64,000 nucleotides of DNA from JAFEDN01 sp963832945 (GCA_963832945.1 CAWHVV010000007.1:248001-312000); one strand, 5' to 3'; positions 18,648 through 28,250 are shown, numbered from the stretch's first letter. Notes: a model not told the origin generated them from the sequence alone. Made by a program: numbers and translations.

Positions 18648-19316
18648 TCATAGTAACACGCCATTTCGCAGTACCAGTTGCCGGTTCATCTGCGCCGCTA
18701 ATTGCAAATTATGGGTCACTATCACAAAACTGATATTCAGCGCCTGATTGAGTTGCTTCATTAATTCATAGATATGTTCGGCGGACATCTGGTCTAAATT
18801 GCCGGTTGGCTCATCCGCGAGCACGCAGAGAGGTTTGGTCACCAGAGCTCGCGCAATTGCGATACGCTGGCGCTCGCCCCCGGACAATTCCCCGACACGA
18901 TGCTCCAATCGCGCCGACAATTCCACCCGCTCAATCATTTCTTTCGCACGCCGTATGGTTTCTACCCTGTTTAATCCACGAATTAATAACGGCATGCAAA
19001 CATTTTCCAGAGCGGTAAATTCCGGAAGCAGGTGGTGAAATTGATAAACAAAGCCTAAACTATGGTTGCGTAACCGGCTTTTCGCTTTTTCATTTAACTG
19101 CGATAAATTTTCTCCGGCTACCAGCACTTCGCCACCATCGGGTTTGTCGAGCCCGCCCAATAAATGCAGCAAAGTGCTTTTACCGCTTCCCGAAGCCCCG
19201 ACAATCGCAATCATTTCTCCGGGAAATACCTGCAAATTCACGTCTTTTAAAACCTCGACGTGGAGTTTTCCATCGTTAAAGGTTTTACGTAAATGCCGAC
19301 ATTCTAAATTATTCAT
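18648..19316 (-). CDS. lolD: Lipoprotein-releasing ABC transporter ATPase LolD
   Basis: From the ATG at 19316 the product has 222 residues. It has Walker A GASGSGKST near residue 40, the Q-loop YQFHHLLPEFTALENV typical of LolD, signature LSGGERQR and Walker B LCVLADEPTGNLD. It energises LolCE. The start overlaps the end of the upstream permease gene by 8 bases, indicating translational coupling; a longer frame reaching 19382 would overlap that gene and lacks the conserved start. Confidence 0.95.
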   Translation of the reverse strand: MNNLECRHLRKTFNDGKLHVEVLKDVNLQVFPGEMIAIVGASGSGKSTLLHLLGGLDKPDGGEVLVAGENLSQLNEKAKSRLRNHSLGFVYQFHHLLPEFTALENVCMPLLIRGLNRVETIRRAKEMIERVELSARLEHRVGELSGGERQRIAIARALVTKPLCVLADEPTGNLDQMSAEHIYELMKQLNQALNISFVIVTHNLQLAAQMNRQLVLRNGVLL

Positions 19317-20556
19317 AGCGCAACGCCTCAGCAGGTTGAATACGAAAGGCCACAAACGCGGGATATAAAGTCGCCAATACACTTAAGCCGAGCGACATGA
19401 CGCAAACAATTAAAATATCTCTGACCAGTATTTTTGTGGGTAAAAAATTCGACCAATAAGCAGTAACCGGAATAAACTGCACGTGAAAAAAATGTTGTAA
19501 GGCGTTTACCACCGGATTGACATTCAGTGTCAGTATAATGCCTGCCGCCAATCCTGCCAGAGTGCCGAAGATTCCCAGTACCGTTCCCTGCACGATAAAA
19601 ATGTTGCGGATGGTGCTCGGCGATGCGCCCAGTGTTCGTAAAATAGCAATATCGGCCTGTTTTTCATTGACCACCATCATCAGCATGGAAACCAGATTAA
19701 AGGCGGCAATGGCGATAACCAACAATAAAATAATAAACATCATGGTTTTTTCCAACGCCAGCGCCTGAAAAAAAGCGCCGGATTCCACTGTCCAGTCAGT
19801 GACTGAAAAATCACTGGACAATAATCGCCGGATTTGCCGATGGACCTGCGGGGCGTCATCAATGTCGGATAATTTAAGATGCAGGCCGCTCGTCCTGGGT
19901 CCCGCCGCCAGTAATTTTTGCGCATCTTCCATATTGATATAAACGGCATCCGAAGCAATGCTGTTACTGACACTGTTATAAATACCGGATACCGTAAAAC
20001 GCCGGTAGCGTGGAAATAAGCCCAGCGGCGTCGTGGTGGCCTGAGAGGTAAACAGATTCACGGGATCTTTGGGTTTTAAACTGAGCTGATCCGCCAGATT
20101 TCGGGTGATCATCACATTAAAGCTGCCGGGAGTTAAGCTATTCACATTTCCGTTCACCGTTTTTTTGGCTAATTGCGATATCCGGATTTCTTCACCGGGC
20201 AGGATGCCCATGATAGTCACCCCACGCAGTAAATCGCCTTTAATGAGCATCCCTTCACCGCTCACAAACGGTGCGCTGGCGCGCACCTGCGGAATCTGGC
20301 TGGCGGTCTGGGCCAGTTGCCGCCAATTATCGGTGATATCTTCCCCGGTATTGATCGTCACCTGCGGAGCCATGGCAAAAAAATGGTTGCGGATTTGTTC
20401 ATCAAAACCATTCATGACCGATAACACCGTCAATAGTACGGCAACACCCAACGCAATCCCCAGCGTAGACGCCAGCGAAATAAAAGAAATAAAACCGTTA
20501 CGCCGTTTGGCGCGAGTGTAGCGCAAGCCAATATAAAGTGGTAAGGGTCTGATCAT
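19309..20556 (-). CDS. lolC: Lipoprotein-releasing ABC transporter permease LolC/LolE-like (first subunit)
   Basis: This 415-residue FtsX-type permease has the same N-terminus (LYIGLRYTRAKRR), periplasmic domain and C-terminal helices as its partner at 17186-18433. I chose the ATG at 20556, which aligns with the paralogue start; the upstream Met at 20595 would overlap the antitoxin gene. It is first in the order permease-lolD-permease, so lolC is the natural name. Confidence 0.85.
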   Translation of the reverse strand: MIRPLPLYIGLRYTRAKRRNGFISFISLASTLGIALGVAVLLTVLSVMNGFDEQIRNHFFAMAPQVTINTGEDITDNWRQLAQTASQIPQVRASAPFVSGEGMLIKGDLLRGVTIMGILPGEEIRISQLAKKTVNGNVNSLTPGSFNVMITRNLADQLSLKPKDPVNLFTSQATTTPLGLFPRYRRFTVSGIYNSVSNSIASDAVYINMEDAQKLLAAGPRTSGLHLKLSDIDDAPQVHRQIRRLLSSDFSVTDWTVESGAFFQALALEKTMMFIILLLVIAIAAFNLVSMLMMVVNEKQADIAILRTLGASPSTIRNIFIVQGTVLGIFGTLAGLAAGIILTLNVNPVVNALQHFFHVQFIPVTAYWSNFLPTKILVRDILIVCVMSLGLSVLATLYPAFVAFRIQPAEALRYE

Positions 20557-20560
20557 TTCA

Positions 20561-20791
20561 TTAATCGGCGTGAAGATGATTAAGTTTATCAGCAACCCAA
20601 AATTTTATGAGTGATTGACGCGTCACACCTAATCGGAGAGCTTCCTTATCCAGTGAATCCACCATCCATTCAGGAAAATCCACATTTACCCGTTTTGCTT
20701 CTAATCCGGGACGCCGGGCTTTAGTCAGGTCAAGCGAATCGATAATATCCTTACCAGCGTCAAATTTTTTGTCAAAATCAGATGCTTTCAT
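20561..20791 (-). CDS. CopG/BrnA-type antitoxin, without adjacent toxin
   Basis: The 76-residue protein from the ATG at 20791 reads MKASDFDKKFDAG..., then a DLTKARRP segment, and ends with KRVNVDFPEWMVDSLDKEA and LGVTRQSLIKFWVADKL. This matches the ribbon-helix-helix antitoxins of BrnT/BrnA-like toxin-antitoxin modules. An AGAAGAGG Shine-Dalgarno supports this start. No toxin frame lies upstream (only about 100 bases before the divergent dedA) and lolC follows directly, so it is orphan in this window. It may regulate itself and possibly lolC. Confidence 0.75.
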   Translation of the reverse strand: MKASDFDKKFDAGKDIIDSLDLTKARRPGLEAKRVNVDFPEWMVDSLDKEALRLGVTRQSLIKFWVADKLNHLHAD

Positions 20792-20849
20792 AAAGTTCAA
20801 CCTCTTCTCCTGGAATTTCGGTAAGTCACAATAGCAAACCAATTAAGAA

Positions 20850-20918
20850 ATATGACATACCAAATATTAAAATGCAATATTTTATATACCATTTTTATAC
20901 CTAAATAAGGTATGACAG
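20850..20918. promoter_or_regulatory. Possible operator region of the antitoxin gene
   Basis: The short divergent gap contains repeated GGTAT-type half sites (ATGACATACC at about 20850, TATACC, TATACC and GGTATGACA at about 20909-20917). The outer pair forms an imperfect inverted repeat. Ribbon-helix-helix antitoxins usually bind such repeats in their own promoter. The assignment is inference. Confidence 0.3.
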
Positions 20919-20945
20919 GACTGTTCTAATAAGTTATGATTTGGG

Positions 20946-21473
20946 ATGGTCTTTCAGAATGAAATTAATCAGATTTTACAAACCATTGGGGCCCATTCCC
21001 AGCCTTTGCTGGACCATGGCAGCATTGCGCTGTTTTTTCTGATGGCCCTGGGGATACTCGCTTTACCGGTCCCGGACGAAACTCTGATGGTTGCGGCCGG
21101 CTTTCTCATCAGCCGCGGCAAATTAACACTCAGCTATACGGTTTTTGCCGCTTATATGGGAGCCATGTGCGGCATTAGCCTGAGCTACGCCATCGGACGT
21201 TACGGCGGCAGCGTGCTGCTGGAAAAATATGGTCATTATGTGCGATTAACCGCTCCCCGTATTGAACAAACACGGCGCTGGTTCGCCCGAATTGGCATGT
21301 GGGCATTATTCATCGGCTATTTTATTCCCGGTGTCCGGCATTTTACGGGTTATCTGGTCGGGACCGTCCGTATCCCATTCAACCGTTTTGCCATTTTCGC
21401 TTTTAGCGGCGCCATCCTTTGGGCTTCAGTATTTCTCACCGTGGGCTACCTGATCGGCAGTTGGTATTCTTAG
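20946..21473 (+). CDS. DedA-family membrane protein
   Basis: This 175-residue polytopic protein has the DedA/SNARE-associated (VTT) signature: an EDTLMV-like segment (PVPDETLMVAAGF, residues about 37-49), GYFIPGVRHFTGYLVG near 125-140, and several membrane helices. DedA proteins act in undecaprenyl-phosphate or lipid recycling across the inner membrane and in envelope homeostasis. It stands alone, divergent from the antitoxin and convergent with ligA. Confidence 0.88.
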   Translation: MVFQNEINQILQTIGAHSQPLLDHGSIALFFLMALGILALPVPDETLMVAAGFLISRGKLTLSYTVFAAYMGAMCGISLSYAIGRYGGSVLLEKYGHYVRLTAPRIEQTRRWFARIGMWALFIGYFIPGVRHFTGYLVGTVRIPFNRFAIFAFSGAILWASVFLTVGYLIGSWYS

Positions 21474-21489
21474 GAACGTGTACGTTCCT
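21472..21489. terminator. Small hairpin between convergent dedA and ligA
   Basis: AGGAACG-TGTA-CGTTCCT forms a 7-bp perfect stem with a 4-base loop exactly at the junction of the two convergent stop codons. There is no T run, so it is only a possible bidirectional terminator. Confidence 0.35.
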
Positions 21490-23504
21490 TAAGGACGGAT
21501 TTGCGACAGAAATTCCTGTTCATCCATGATGCGGATATTCAGTTTCCGGGCTTTTTCTAACTTACTGCCGGGATTTGCCCCGGCAATCAGAGCGGTGGTT
21601 TTGGCGGATACGCTATTGGTGACTTTAGCGCCCAGTTTTTGCAGGGCTGCCGCCGCTTCGTCGCGACTCATCGCTGTCAGGACGCCCGTAATCACAAACG
21701 TTTGCCCCGCCAACGGTCCAGATGCAGCGGAGGACTGAATCGCTGCCCAGTGCAAACCGGATGCAATGAGTTGATTGATAATTTCCACATTGTGCTTTTG
21801 GCGAAAAAATGCATGGATATGCGCGGAAACAATAGGGCCAATGTCAGCGACTGTTTGCAGGTCTTCTTCAGCAGCCTGCATTAAAGGCGCCAAATCCCCG
21901 TAATTTTCAGCCAAAGCGCGTGCGGTGGCCTCACCGACGTCCCGTATTCCCAAAGCATAGAGAAAACGCGGCAGTGTGGTTTTTTTGCTGCCTTCCAGAG
22001 CATTAATCAGCTTTTCAGCGGACTTTTCCCCCAATCGCGGTAACTGTGCCAGGGTTTCCGCTTCCAGCCGGTAAAGGTCAGGGATATTTTTAATCAATCC
22101 TTCGGTCAGTAATAATTCAACGACCTTGTCGCCAAGGCCATGGATATCCATCGCTTTGCGGGAAGCAAAATGCCGGATACTTTCCTGCACCTGGGCCCGG
22201 CAAAATAATCCGCCCATACAGCGTGCTATCGCCTCATTTTCCGGCTTAATGACATCGGCGCCGCAGACTGGACAATGCCGTGGCATCAGGATTTTTTTGG
22301 CGCCCGGGGGCCGGTCGGCCAAAATCGGTCCTACCACCTCCGGAATGACATCACCTGCGCGACGGACGATTACCCGATCACCTTCGCGGACATCCTTACG
22401 AACTATCTCATCAAAATTGTGTAATGTGGCGTTGCTGACCGTGGCGCCTCCCACAAATACTGGTTCGAGCCGCGCCACGGGGGTAATCGCACCGGTGCGG
22501 CCTACCTGAAATTCCACGGCACGGAGCCGGGTGGCTTTTTCCAGTGCGGGGAATTTGTGCGCTATCGCCCAACGCGGCGCCCGCGACACAAATCCCAATT
22601 GTTTCTGCAAAGCCAGGTCATTCACTTTAAAGACCACACCGTCGATTTCAAACGGCAAAGTGTCGCGTTTTTGAAGAATGCGCCGGTAATATTTTTGGCA
22701 AGCGCCAATACCGGTGACCAGATCGCGATCACCTGCTACCGGAATCCCCCACTGCTGAAGTACGTTTAGAATTTCCGCATGTGCGGCAGGCAGTCCCGAT
22801 GGTTCGGCTTGACCAATTCCGTAAGCAAAAAAAGCCAATGGCCGGGTAGCGGTGACTCTGGGGTCCAGTTGCCGCAAGCTGCCGGAAGCGGCGTTTCGCG
22901 GATTAACAAAAGTTTTAAGGCCTTGTTCGGCAGCTTCGGCATTAAATTTCGCAAAACCGGCTTTGGGCATGGTAATTTCGCCGCGGACCTCCAGCAACTG
23001 CGGGTAATCCGACCCGCGCAACTGTAGGGGAATAGCGGCGATGGTGCGGACATTCTGCGTCACATCCTCACCCACTTCGCCGTCGCCACGGGTAGCGGCC
23101 TGGTGTAATTCCCCATCGCGGTAAATTAAACTCACCGCTACTCCATCCAGTTTTGGTTCGCAAACATAAACAATTTCCGCAGTGGTCTTTAACCGCTGAT
23201 GAATACGTTCGTCGAAACTCTCCAGTTCTTCATCCGTAAATGCGTTGTCCAGCGACAGCATGGGCAGAGTATGACGCACCTGCGCAAACGCTTTGAGAGG
23301 CTGCGCGCCTACTCGCTGGGTGGGGGATTGCGGTGTTATTAATTCAGGATATTGGTTTTCAAGCTCTTTTAATTCACGAAATAAGAGATCATATTCTTCA
23401 TCGGGAATGCCTGGATCACTCAGCGCATAATAGCGATAGTTATGTTCATTAATCGTCCGCGCCAGGTGCTCCGCACGAACGCGAATTTTTTGCGGGACGC
23501 TCAA
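21489..23504 (-). CDS. ligA: NAD+-dependent DNA ligase LigA
   Basis: The 671-residue protein has all LigA parts: NAD+-binding Ia domain with YDLLFREL, the adenylated lysine in KLDG (Lys118), OB fold with VGRTGAITPVA, a four-cysteine zinc finger (CPVC ... C ... C, about 408-432), helix-hairpin-helix repeats and a C-terminal BRCT domain (about 593-671, LAGQTFVITGVL). It seals nicks in replication and repair. It follows zipA with a 4-base overlap, the usual smc-zipA-ligA order of gammaproteobacteria. Confidence 0.96.
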   Translation of the reverse strand: MSVPQKIRVRAEHLARTINEHNYRYYALSDPGIPDEEYDLLFRELKELENQYPELITPQSPTQRVGAQPLKAFAQVRHTLPMLSLDNAFTDEELESFDERIHQRLKTTAEIVYVCEPKLDGVAVSLIYRDGELHQAATRGDGEVGEDVTQNVRTIAAIPLQLRGSDYPQLLEVRGEITMPKAGFAKFNAEAAEQGLKTFVNPRNAASGSLRQLDPRVTATRPLAFFAYGIGQAEPSGLPAAHAEILNVLQQWGIPVAGDRDLVTGIGACQKYYRRILQKRDTLPFEIDGVVFKVNDLALQKQLGFVSRAPRWAIAHKFPALEKATRLRAVEFQVGRTGAITPVARLEPVFVGGATVSNATLHNFDEIVRKDVREGDRVIVRRAGDVIPEVVGPILADRPPGAKKILMPRHCPVCGADVIKPENEAIARCMGGLFCRAQVQESIRHFASRKAMDIHGLGDKVVELLLTEGLIKNIPDLYRLEAETLAQLPRLGEKSAEKLINALEGSKKTTLPRFLYALGIRDVGEATARALAENYGDLAPLMQAAEEDLQTVADIGPIVSAHIHAFFRQKHNVEIINQLIASGLHWAAIQSSAASGPLAGQTFVITGVLTAMSRDEAAAALQKLGAKVTNSVSAKTTALIAGANPGSKLEKARKLNIRIMDEQEFLSQIRP

Positions 23505-24148
23505 ACAAAAAGTTCCATGGTCTGTTGGCTGGTTTCAAAGCTTTTGATTTTTTCGCGAATTTGCTGGATTTTCTCAGGAACTAACGTCGCCTGATTTTCA
23601 TCCAGTAACGCTCCTCCCAAATCTTCCATTAATTGCCGGGCGGTATCCAGCATTAATTCAAAGTTAACGCTCGGATAAACATGGTTGTTTAAGGTAATAA
23701 ACAAACTTAAACCTGGACAGTTAAAATCTCCCATATCCGATGGTTTTAATTCGCCGTTTTTGGTGGCGGCGGCGACGCTGAATAAAACCACCCGGCCATC
23801 CGGATGATGTTCATAGCGATGAAAAATATTGTTTTCTCCAAATTGCAAACCACAAGTCAATAAACATTGTAAGAGTTCGTAACCGCTATAAGGACGGCCG
23901 GAGGGAGCTCGCAAAAATAAAATTTCTCTTTCCAGCGGCAATGCGATTGGCGGGGGCGCCGGTTTAGGCGGGGGCGAAGAAGGTGCATGAGCAGGGTCCG
24001 GACTAATGATCGTTTTTTCCTGTGACGCGGTTAATCCTAAAATAACATCCGGATCGTCGGAATGGACCGCACTGGCAGGACGACGCCCCCACCAATAACA
24101 GACTGCCGCTAATACCAGTAAAACAATCGCCACGAGTCCCTGTATCAT
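23501..24148 (-). CDS. zipA: Cell division protein ZipA
   Basis: From the ATG at 24148 (GAGG Shine-Dalgarno) the protein has 215 residues. A short N-terminal membrane anchor (VAIVLLVLAAVCYWW) is followed by a Pro-rich linker (PSSPPPKPAPPP) and a C-terminal FtsZ-binding domain with the conserved GRPYSGYELLQCLLTCGLQFGE-like surface. ZipA tethers FtsZ to the inner membrane. The linker is short compared with E. coli. A Met 10 codons upstream is less likely. The gene lies between smc and ligA, with a miniature element inserted 5' of it. Confidence 0.88.
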   Translation of the reverse strand: MIQGLVAIVLLVLAAVCYWWGRRPASAVHSDDPDVILGLTASQEKTIISPDPAHAPSSPPPKPAPPPIALPLEREILFLRAPSGRPYSGYELLQCLLTCGLQFGENNIFHRYEHHPDGRVVLFSVAAATKNGELKPSDMGDFNCPGLSLFITLNNHVYPSVNFELMLDTARQLMEDLGGALLDENQATLVPEKIQQIREKIKSFETSQQTMELFV

Positions 24149-24185
24149 TTTCCTCAACCCTCTTTCTTCGTAGGCCACTTTTGCC

Positions 24186-24390
24186 CAGCAATTCCCGCTG
24201 AGTACAGCGAAAATTGCTTCCTGTTTTTATCCTGCGCTCGGCGGAGCCGATGCTCTTCATTACGGGGGAGAATCGCGATTCTCCCCCTTGCGATCCCCCA
24301 TCGCGGGGATAATTTTCTACGAAAATTATTTTTTTATAAAAGTGATTTATTTTATTAAATCAAATAGTTAAAACTCACCGGGAATTGCTG
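24186..24390. mobile_element. Miniature inverted-repeat element, family 1, copy B
   Basis: A 205-bp copy lies in the opposite orientation to copy A. It begins CAGCAATTCCCGCTGAGT and ends with the complement of CAGCAATTCCCGGTGAGT, so 11 terminal bases are perfectly inverted and about 17 are recognisable. ACTTTTGCC is directly repeated at 24177-24185 and 24392-24400, next to the ends, and looks like a 9-bp target-site duplication. It separates smc from zipA. Confidence 0.88.
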
Positions 24391-24442
24391 AACTTTTGCC
24401 CGTTCTGCGTTTGCCTGTTTAGGCACGAGTAGTTACCTTTCT

Positions 24443-27400
24443 TCATGCTTCGGCCAACGACACGGCTTCAGCCACGTTGACTGAAACAATTCTGGAAACA
24501 CCCGCTTCCTGCATCGTCACGCCCATAAGACGTTCCGACATGCTGATGGTCACTTTATTATGACTGATCACAATAAATTGCGTGGTTTTCGCCATTTCCC
24601 TGACAAGCTGGCAGAAACGGCCCGTGTTCATATCGTCCAGCGGCGCATCGACTTCATCAAGGACACAAAAAGGCGCCGGATTCAGTCTGAACATCGAAAA
24701 AACCAGAGCAACCGCGGTTAACGCTTTTTCGCCACCCGATAGCATGTGGATGGTGGCGTTACGTTTTCCGGGTGGTTGCGCTTTCACCATGACCCCTGCG
24801 GTTAACCAGTCATCCTCCACCAATTCCAGTATGGCTTTGCCGCCGCCAAAAATTTGTGGAAATAATTCCTGAAAGTGCCGGTTGACCTCTGTAAATGTTT
24901 CCTGAAATTTGGTACGGGTTTCGCGATCAATTTTGCCGATCGCGGTTTTTAAAATTTCCAGCGCCTCATTTAAATCAGCCTGCTGCTTGTCCAGATAAGT
25001 TTTTCGCTCGTTAACGGTTTGAAACTCGTCAATGGCGGCCAGATTGATCGGTCCCAGCCGGTTAATGCGCGCTGTCACGGCTTCAAGCTGTTTTTCCCAT
25101 TCCGACGCATTGGCCGCCGGAGACATCGCCGCAGCCACATCACTGACCACCCAGTTTTGTTCAGTCAATTGTTCCTGGATGGTGATTTGACGCACCAAAA
25201 TAGCCTGGCGTTCCATCTGTAAATTTTGCCATTGGGTTTTAGCCTCGGTCAATTCTGCCTGAGTATCCTGTTGGGCTTTGGAGAGCTGTTTCAATTGCTG
25301 ATTACTGCTGGTGAGTGCGGCTTCTGCACTCCGCAAAGTTTGTTCGATATTCAGACGTGAACTCAGTTGCTCCTGTAACTGCACGCGCAATTCTTCCAAA
25401 GGTTCGGTATTTTCGTCGAGCTGCCGGGTTAATAATTCGCGCTTCTCTTCCTGCTGCTGTCGCTGCCGCGCATCCCGAAGGCTGCTTTGCCTGAGCAAGG
25501 CTAACTGGTTTTCGGTGGCGGAGAGGCGCACCATTAATTCGTCGGCGGATTGGCGCTGGCGGTCGGTCTGACGGCGAACGGCGTCGAGTTCCTGACGTAA
25601 TTGATCGCGCTCTTTCAGGAGCTCGGCCTTCTGGCCAGCCTCTGCCAGTTCCATTTGGCTGGAATGATGATACTGCTCGCGGTTTTTAATCAACAAATCC
25701 TGCAGATTCTGAATGGATTGGTCACATTCCTGATTTTCCCGCTGCAGCCGCTGCTGTTGCTGCTCTATTTCCGCGAAACGGCTTTGACGGCCGCTTAATT
25801 GCGTTTGCGTTTCAGTCAGGCGCGCGCTGATGTTTTGAAAAGCGCGATGCTGGAGTTCCCGTTGCTCCTCAAGCTGACGCAGGGATACATCTCCCTGCTC
25901 TAATTGGGCTTTGCAATTGTGCATTTCTTCGCGGGCAATCAGGATTTGTTGCGTTAATTGCTTTAATTCCTGTTCGCGAACCAGAATACCACTGTCTTTA
26001 TTGACTGCTTTATTAATCCTGATCCAGTTTTTACCCACCCAGATACCATCGCGGGTGATGATAGATTCATCAATGGCTAAATTTTCACGCGTCTGCCAGG
26101 CAGAGGATAAATCCGGCGCGGTATAGACACCCGATAACCATTCGTGCAACGGCCATCGGCTCTGGACCTGGCTGGATAACAGCGGTAATTTGGCAGAAAT
26201 CACCGCGGGTTGCGTTTCACTCCGCAGGTCTATTAACGTTAAATGACCGGAGGCGATTTGCTCCACCGATTCGATAAAATTTTCGATATTTTCCAGACAC
26301 GCCGCGTCAAAGTAACCACCCAGCACCGTTTCCACAGCCAGTTCCCAGCCGGAATTGACCTCTAGCACCTGGCCGAGCCGCAGGCAGTCCGTCAATGAAT
26401 TATCGGCGAACCATTTTTTGGTGTGATCGTCATGGCGCCCCAACGCCGATTGTTGCACGGCTTCCAGAGCGGCGTGACGGCTTTGCAGCGCCTGTAATTG
26501 CTGTGTCCGGCTATCGAGCTGCTGTTTGAAATCAGTATTCTGCCGGCGCTGCGAGTGTATGGACTCGCTGATATGCGCCAGTTCATTCTGCGACGTTTCG
26601 AGCTGCCGGCGCCATTGCGCGGCTTCGGTGGTTAAAGGCGTGATTTCCGCAGCCAGGGCATCCAGAGGCAACTGCTGCTGGCGCTCCCGTAATTGCTGCT
26701 GCCGGGAATTTAAATTGTTGAGTTGCTGCTCGTAATGCTGGAGATTCGTTTTCAAGACCCCCATTTCGGCTGCGAATTGTGAAGATTCCGTCTGGAAAAC
26801 ATCCCAGCGGCGCTGCCACTGCTGCATCTGCTGTTCAATACCCTGCAATGTCTGCCCTGCCTTCTGCGCAGCAGCTTTAGCGGCGGCAGATTCCGGTTCC
26901 AGAATAATTAATTCCGCACTCAATTCTTCAATATTTTGCCGCTGTTCTTCGGTATGGTCTTCAAGCTCCTGACACAGTGATTCCACTTCAGAAAGTTCCC
27001 TGCGCCAATTTAGAATCTGTTCCTGCCGGTGCTGGATACGCTGTTCCAGACGCGCCACTTCAGCGCCTAATCCATAAAACTGTTTCTGGACTTCGTCACG
27101 CTGGGCATTAACCTCCACCTGTTCAACCCGGCTTCTTTCGATACTGGTTTCAATTTCACGTAAACGGGCCAGTTGTTCGTCCTGAATCAGTTGATATTTC
27201 GTTAAGGGAGCTTCCTGTGCCGCCAGCTGGCTCTCTAATGCACGCCATTGGAGGACTTTTATTTCAGCCTGTAACTGACGCTCCTGTTGTTTCAGTTCTG
27301 TAAAACGTTCCGCGGCTTCCGCCTGGCGTTTTAAGTGGCGCAATTGTTTGGTTAATTCTTCGTTGACGTCGTTAAGGCGGTCCAGATTTTCCTGTGTATG

Positions 27401-27955
27401 ACGCATGCGCGTTTCGGTCTCGCGGCGGCGTTCTTTATATTTGGAGATACCGGATACCTCTTCCAGGTGACCCCGCAATTCTTCGGGTTTTGCCTCGATC
27501 AGCTCGGAAATAACACCCTGTTCAATGATGGAATAGCTGCGCGGCCCAAGGCCGGTGCCTAAAAATACGTCCACGATGTCACGGCGGCGGCAACTGACGC
27601 CATTCAAAAAATATTGGGATTGACCTTCACGATGCACTTCACGGCGTATGGAAATTTCACTGAATTTAGCATATTCGCCGGCGATGCGCCCTTCGCTATT
27701 ATCGAATACCAGTTCTACGGACGCCATTCCGACCGGTTTACGCCCTGAGGCGCCATTAAAAATAACATCGGCCATGGATTGGCCACGTAGCTGTTTAGCC
27801 GAAGTCTCGCCGATAACCCAACGGATCGCATCAACCACATTCGACTTTCCGCAGCCGTTGGGTCCCACAATTCCCGTTAAACTCGCGTTGATTGGAATGA
27901 TGGTGGGATCGACGAATGATTTAAAACCAGCCAATTTGATGCTTTTTAAATTCAT
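24443..27955 (-). CDS. smc: Chromosome segregation ATPase Smc
   Basis: The 1170-residue protein has the full SMC layout. The N-terminal head carries Walker A GPNGCGKSN (32-40) and the FLGTGLGPRSYSIIEQG loop. Two long coiled coils flank a hinge (about 500-660), and the C-terminal head has signature LSGGEKALTAVAL and Walker B FCVLDEVDAPLDD. It organises and condenses the chromosome. The frame is intact over 3.5 kb, which shows that most of this sequence is free of indels. First gene of the smc-zipA-ligA group. Confidence 0.97.
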   Translation of the reverse strand: MNLKSIKLAGFKSFVDPTIIPINASLTGIVGPNGCGKSNVVDAIRWVIGETSAKQLRGQSMADVIFNGASGRKPVGMASVELVFDNSEGRIAGEYAKFSEISIRREVHREGQSQYFLNGVSCRRRDIVDVFLGTGLGPRSYSIIEQGVISELIEAKPEELRGHLEEVSGISKYKERRRETETRMRHTQENLDRLNDVNEELTKQLRHLKRQAEAAERFTELKQQERQLQAEIKVLQWRALESQLAAQEAPLTKYQLIQDEQLARLREIETSIERSRVEQVEVNAQRDEVQKQFYGLGAEVARLEQRIQHRQEQILNWRRELSEVESLCQELEDHTEEQRQNIEELSAELIILEPESAAAKAAAQKAGQTLQGIEQQMQQWQRRWDVFQTESSQFAAEMGVLKTNLQHYEQQLNNLNSRQQQLRERQQQLPLDALAAEITPLTTEAAQWRRQLETSQNELAHISESIHSQRRQNTDFKQQLDSRTQQLQALQSRHAALEAVQQSALGRHDDHTKKWFADNSLTDCLRLGQVLEVNSGWELAVETVLGGYFDAACLENIENFIESVEQIASGHLTLIDLRSETQPAVISAKLPLLSSQVQSRWPLHEWLSGVYTAPDLSSAWQTRENLAIDESIITRDGIWVGKNWIRINKAVNKDSGILVREQELKQLTQQILIAREEMHNCKAQLEQGDVSLRQLEEQRELQHRAFQNISARLTETQTQLSGRQSRFAEIEQQQQRLQRENQECDQSIQNLQDLLIKNREQYHHSSQMELAEAGQKAELLKERDQLRQELDAVRRQTDRQRQSADELMVRLSATENQLALLRQSSLRDARQRQQQEEKRELLTRQLDENTEPLEELRVQLQEQLSSRLNIEQTLRSAEAALTSSNQQLKQLSKAQQDTQAELTEAKTQWQNLQMERQAILVRQITIQEQLTEQNWVVSDVAAAMSPAANASEWEKQLEAVTARINRLGPINLAAIDEFQTVNERKTYLDKQQADLNEALEILKTAIGKIDRETRTKFQETFTEVNRHFQELFPQIFGGGKAILELVEDDWLTAGVMVKAQPPGKRNATIHMLSGGEKALTAVALVFSMFRLNPAPFCVLDEVDAPLDDMNTGRFCQLVREMAKTTQFIVISHNKVTISMSERLMGVTMQEAGVSRIVSVNVAEAVSLAEA

Positions 27956-28043
27956 AGGGCCATACTATATAGTCTAAATTTCACCGTTGCAATCTCGCTA
28001 AAATCCCATGACAAAGCCCCCGGCGAAATCATATGATAAGCGG

Positions 28044-28195
28044 CAGTTCCCGCTGAAGGGAACTTTCCTTACGCGATGGGGGATCGCAAGGGGGAGAGAG
28101 CTTCGCTCCTCCCCCTTCATTCCGAGCATCGGCTCTGCCGAGCGCAGGATATAAATAGGAAGCCATGGACCGCTGTACTCAGCGGGAAATGGCTG
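28044..28195. mobile_element. Miniature inverted-repeat element, family 1, copy C (shortened)
   Basis: About 150 bp share the core of copy A: GCGATGGGGGATCGCAAGGGGGAG, the variable palindrome, CTCCCCCTTCATTCCGAGCATCGGCTC and an end reading CGCTGTACTCAGCGGGAA (each quoted in parts). The AT-rich arm is missing and the left end is CAGTTCCCGCTG. It lies between the divergent smc and the DsbA-like gene. Confidence 0.75.
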
Positions 28196-28250
28196 TACAA
28201 TAAGCAGAAAGCATTATATCATAATGCATAAAATATTACAGGAATTATTT

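Noticed and set aside
24003..24260. Frame of 85 codons opposite to the zipA coding frame reaching into the miniature element
   Set aside because: It is a shifted reading of zipA joined to repeat sequence, without a start signal.
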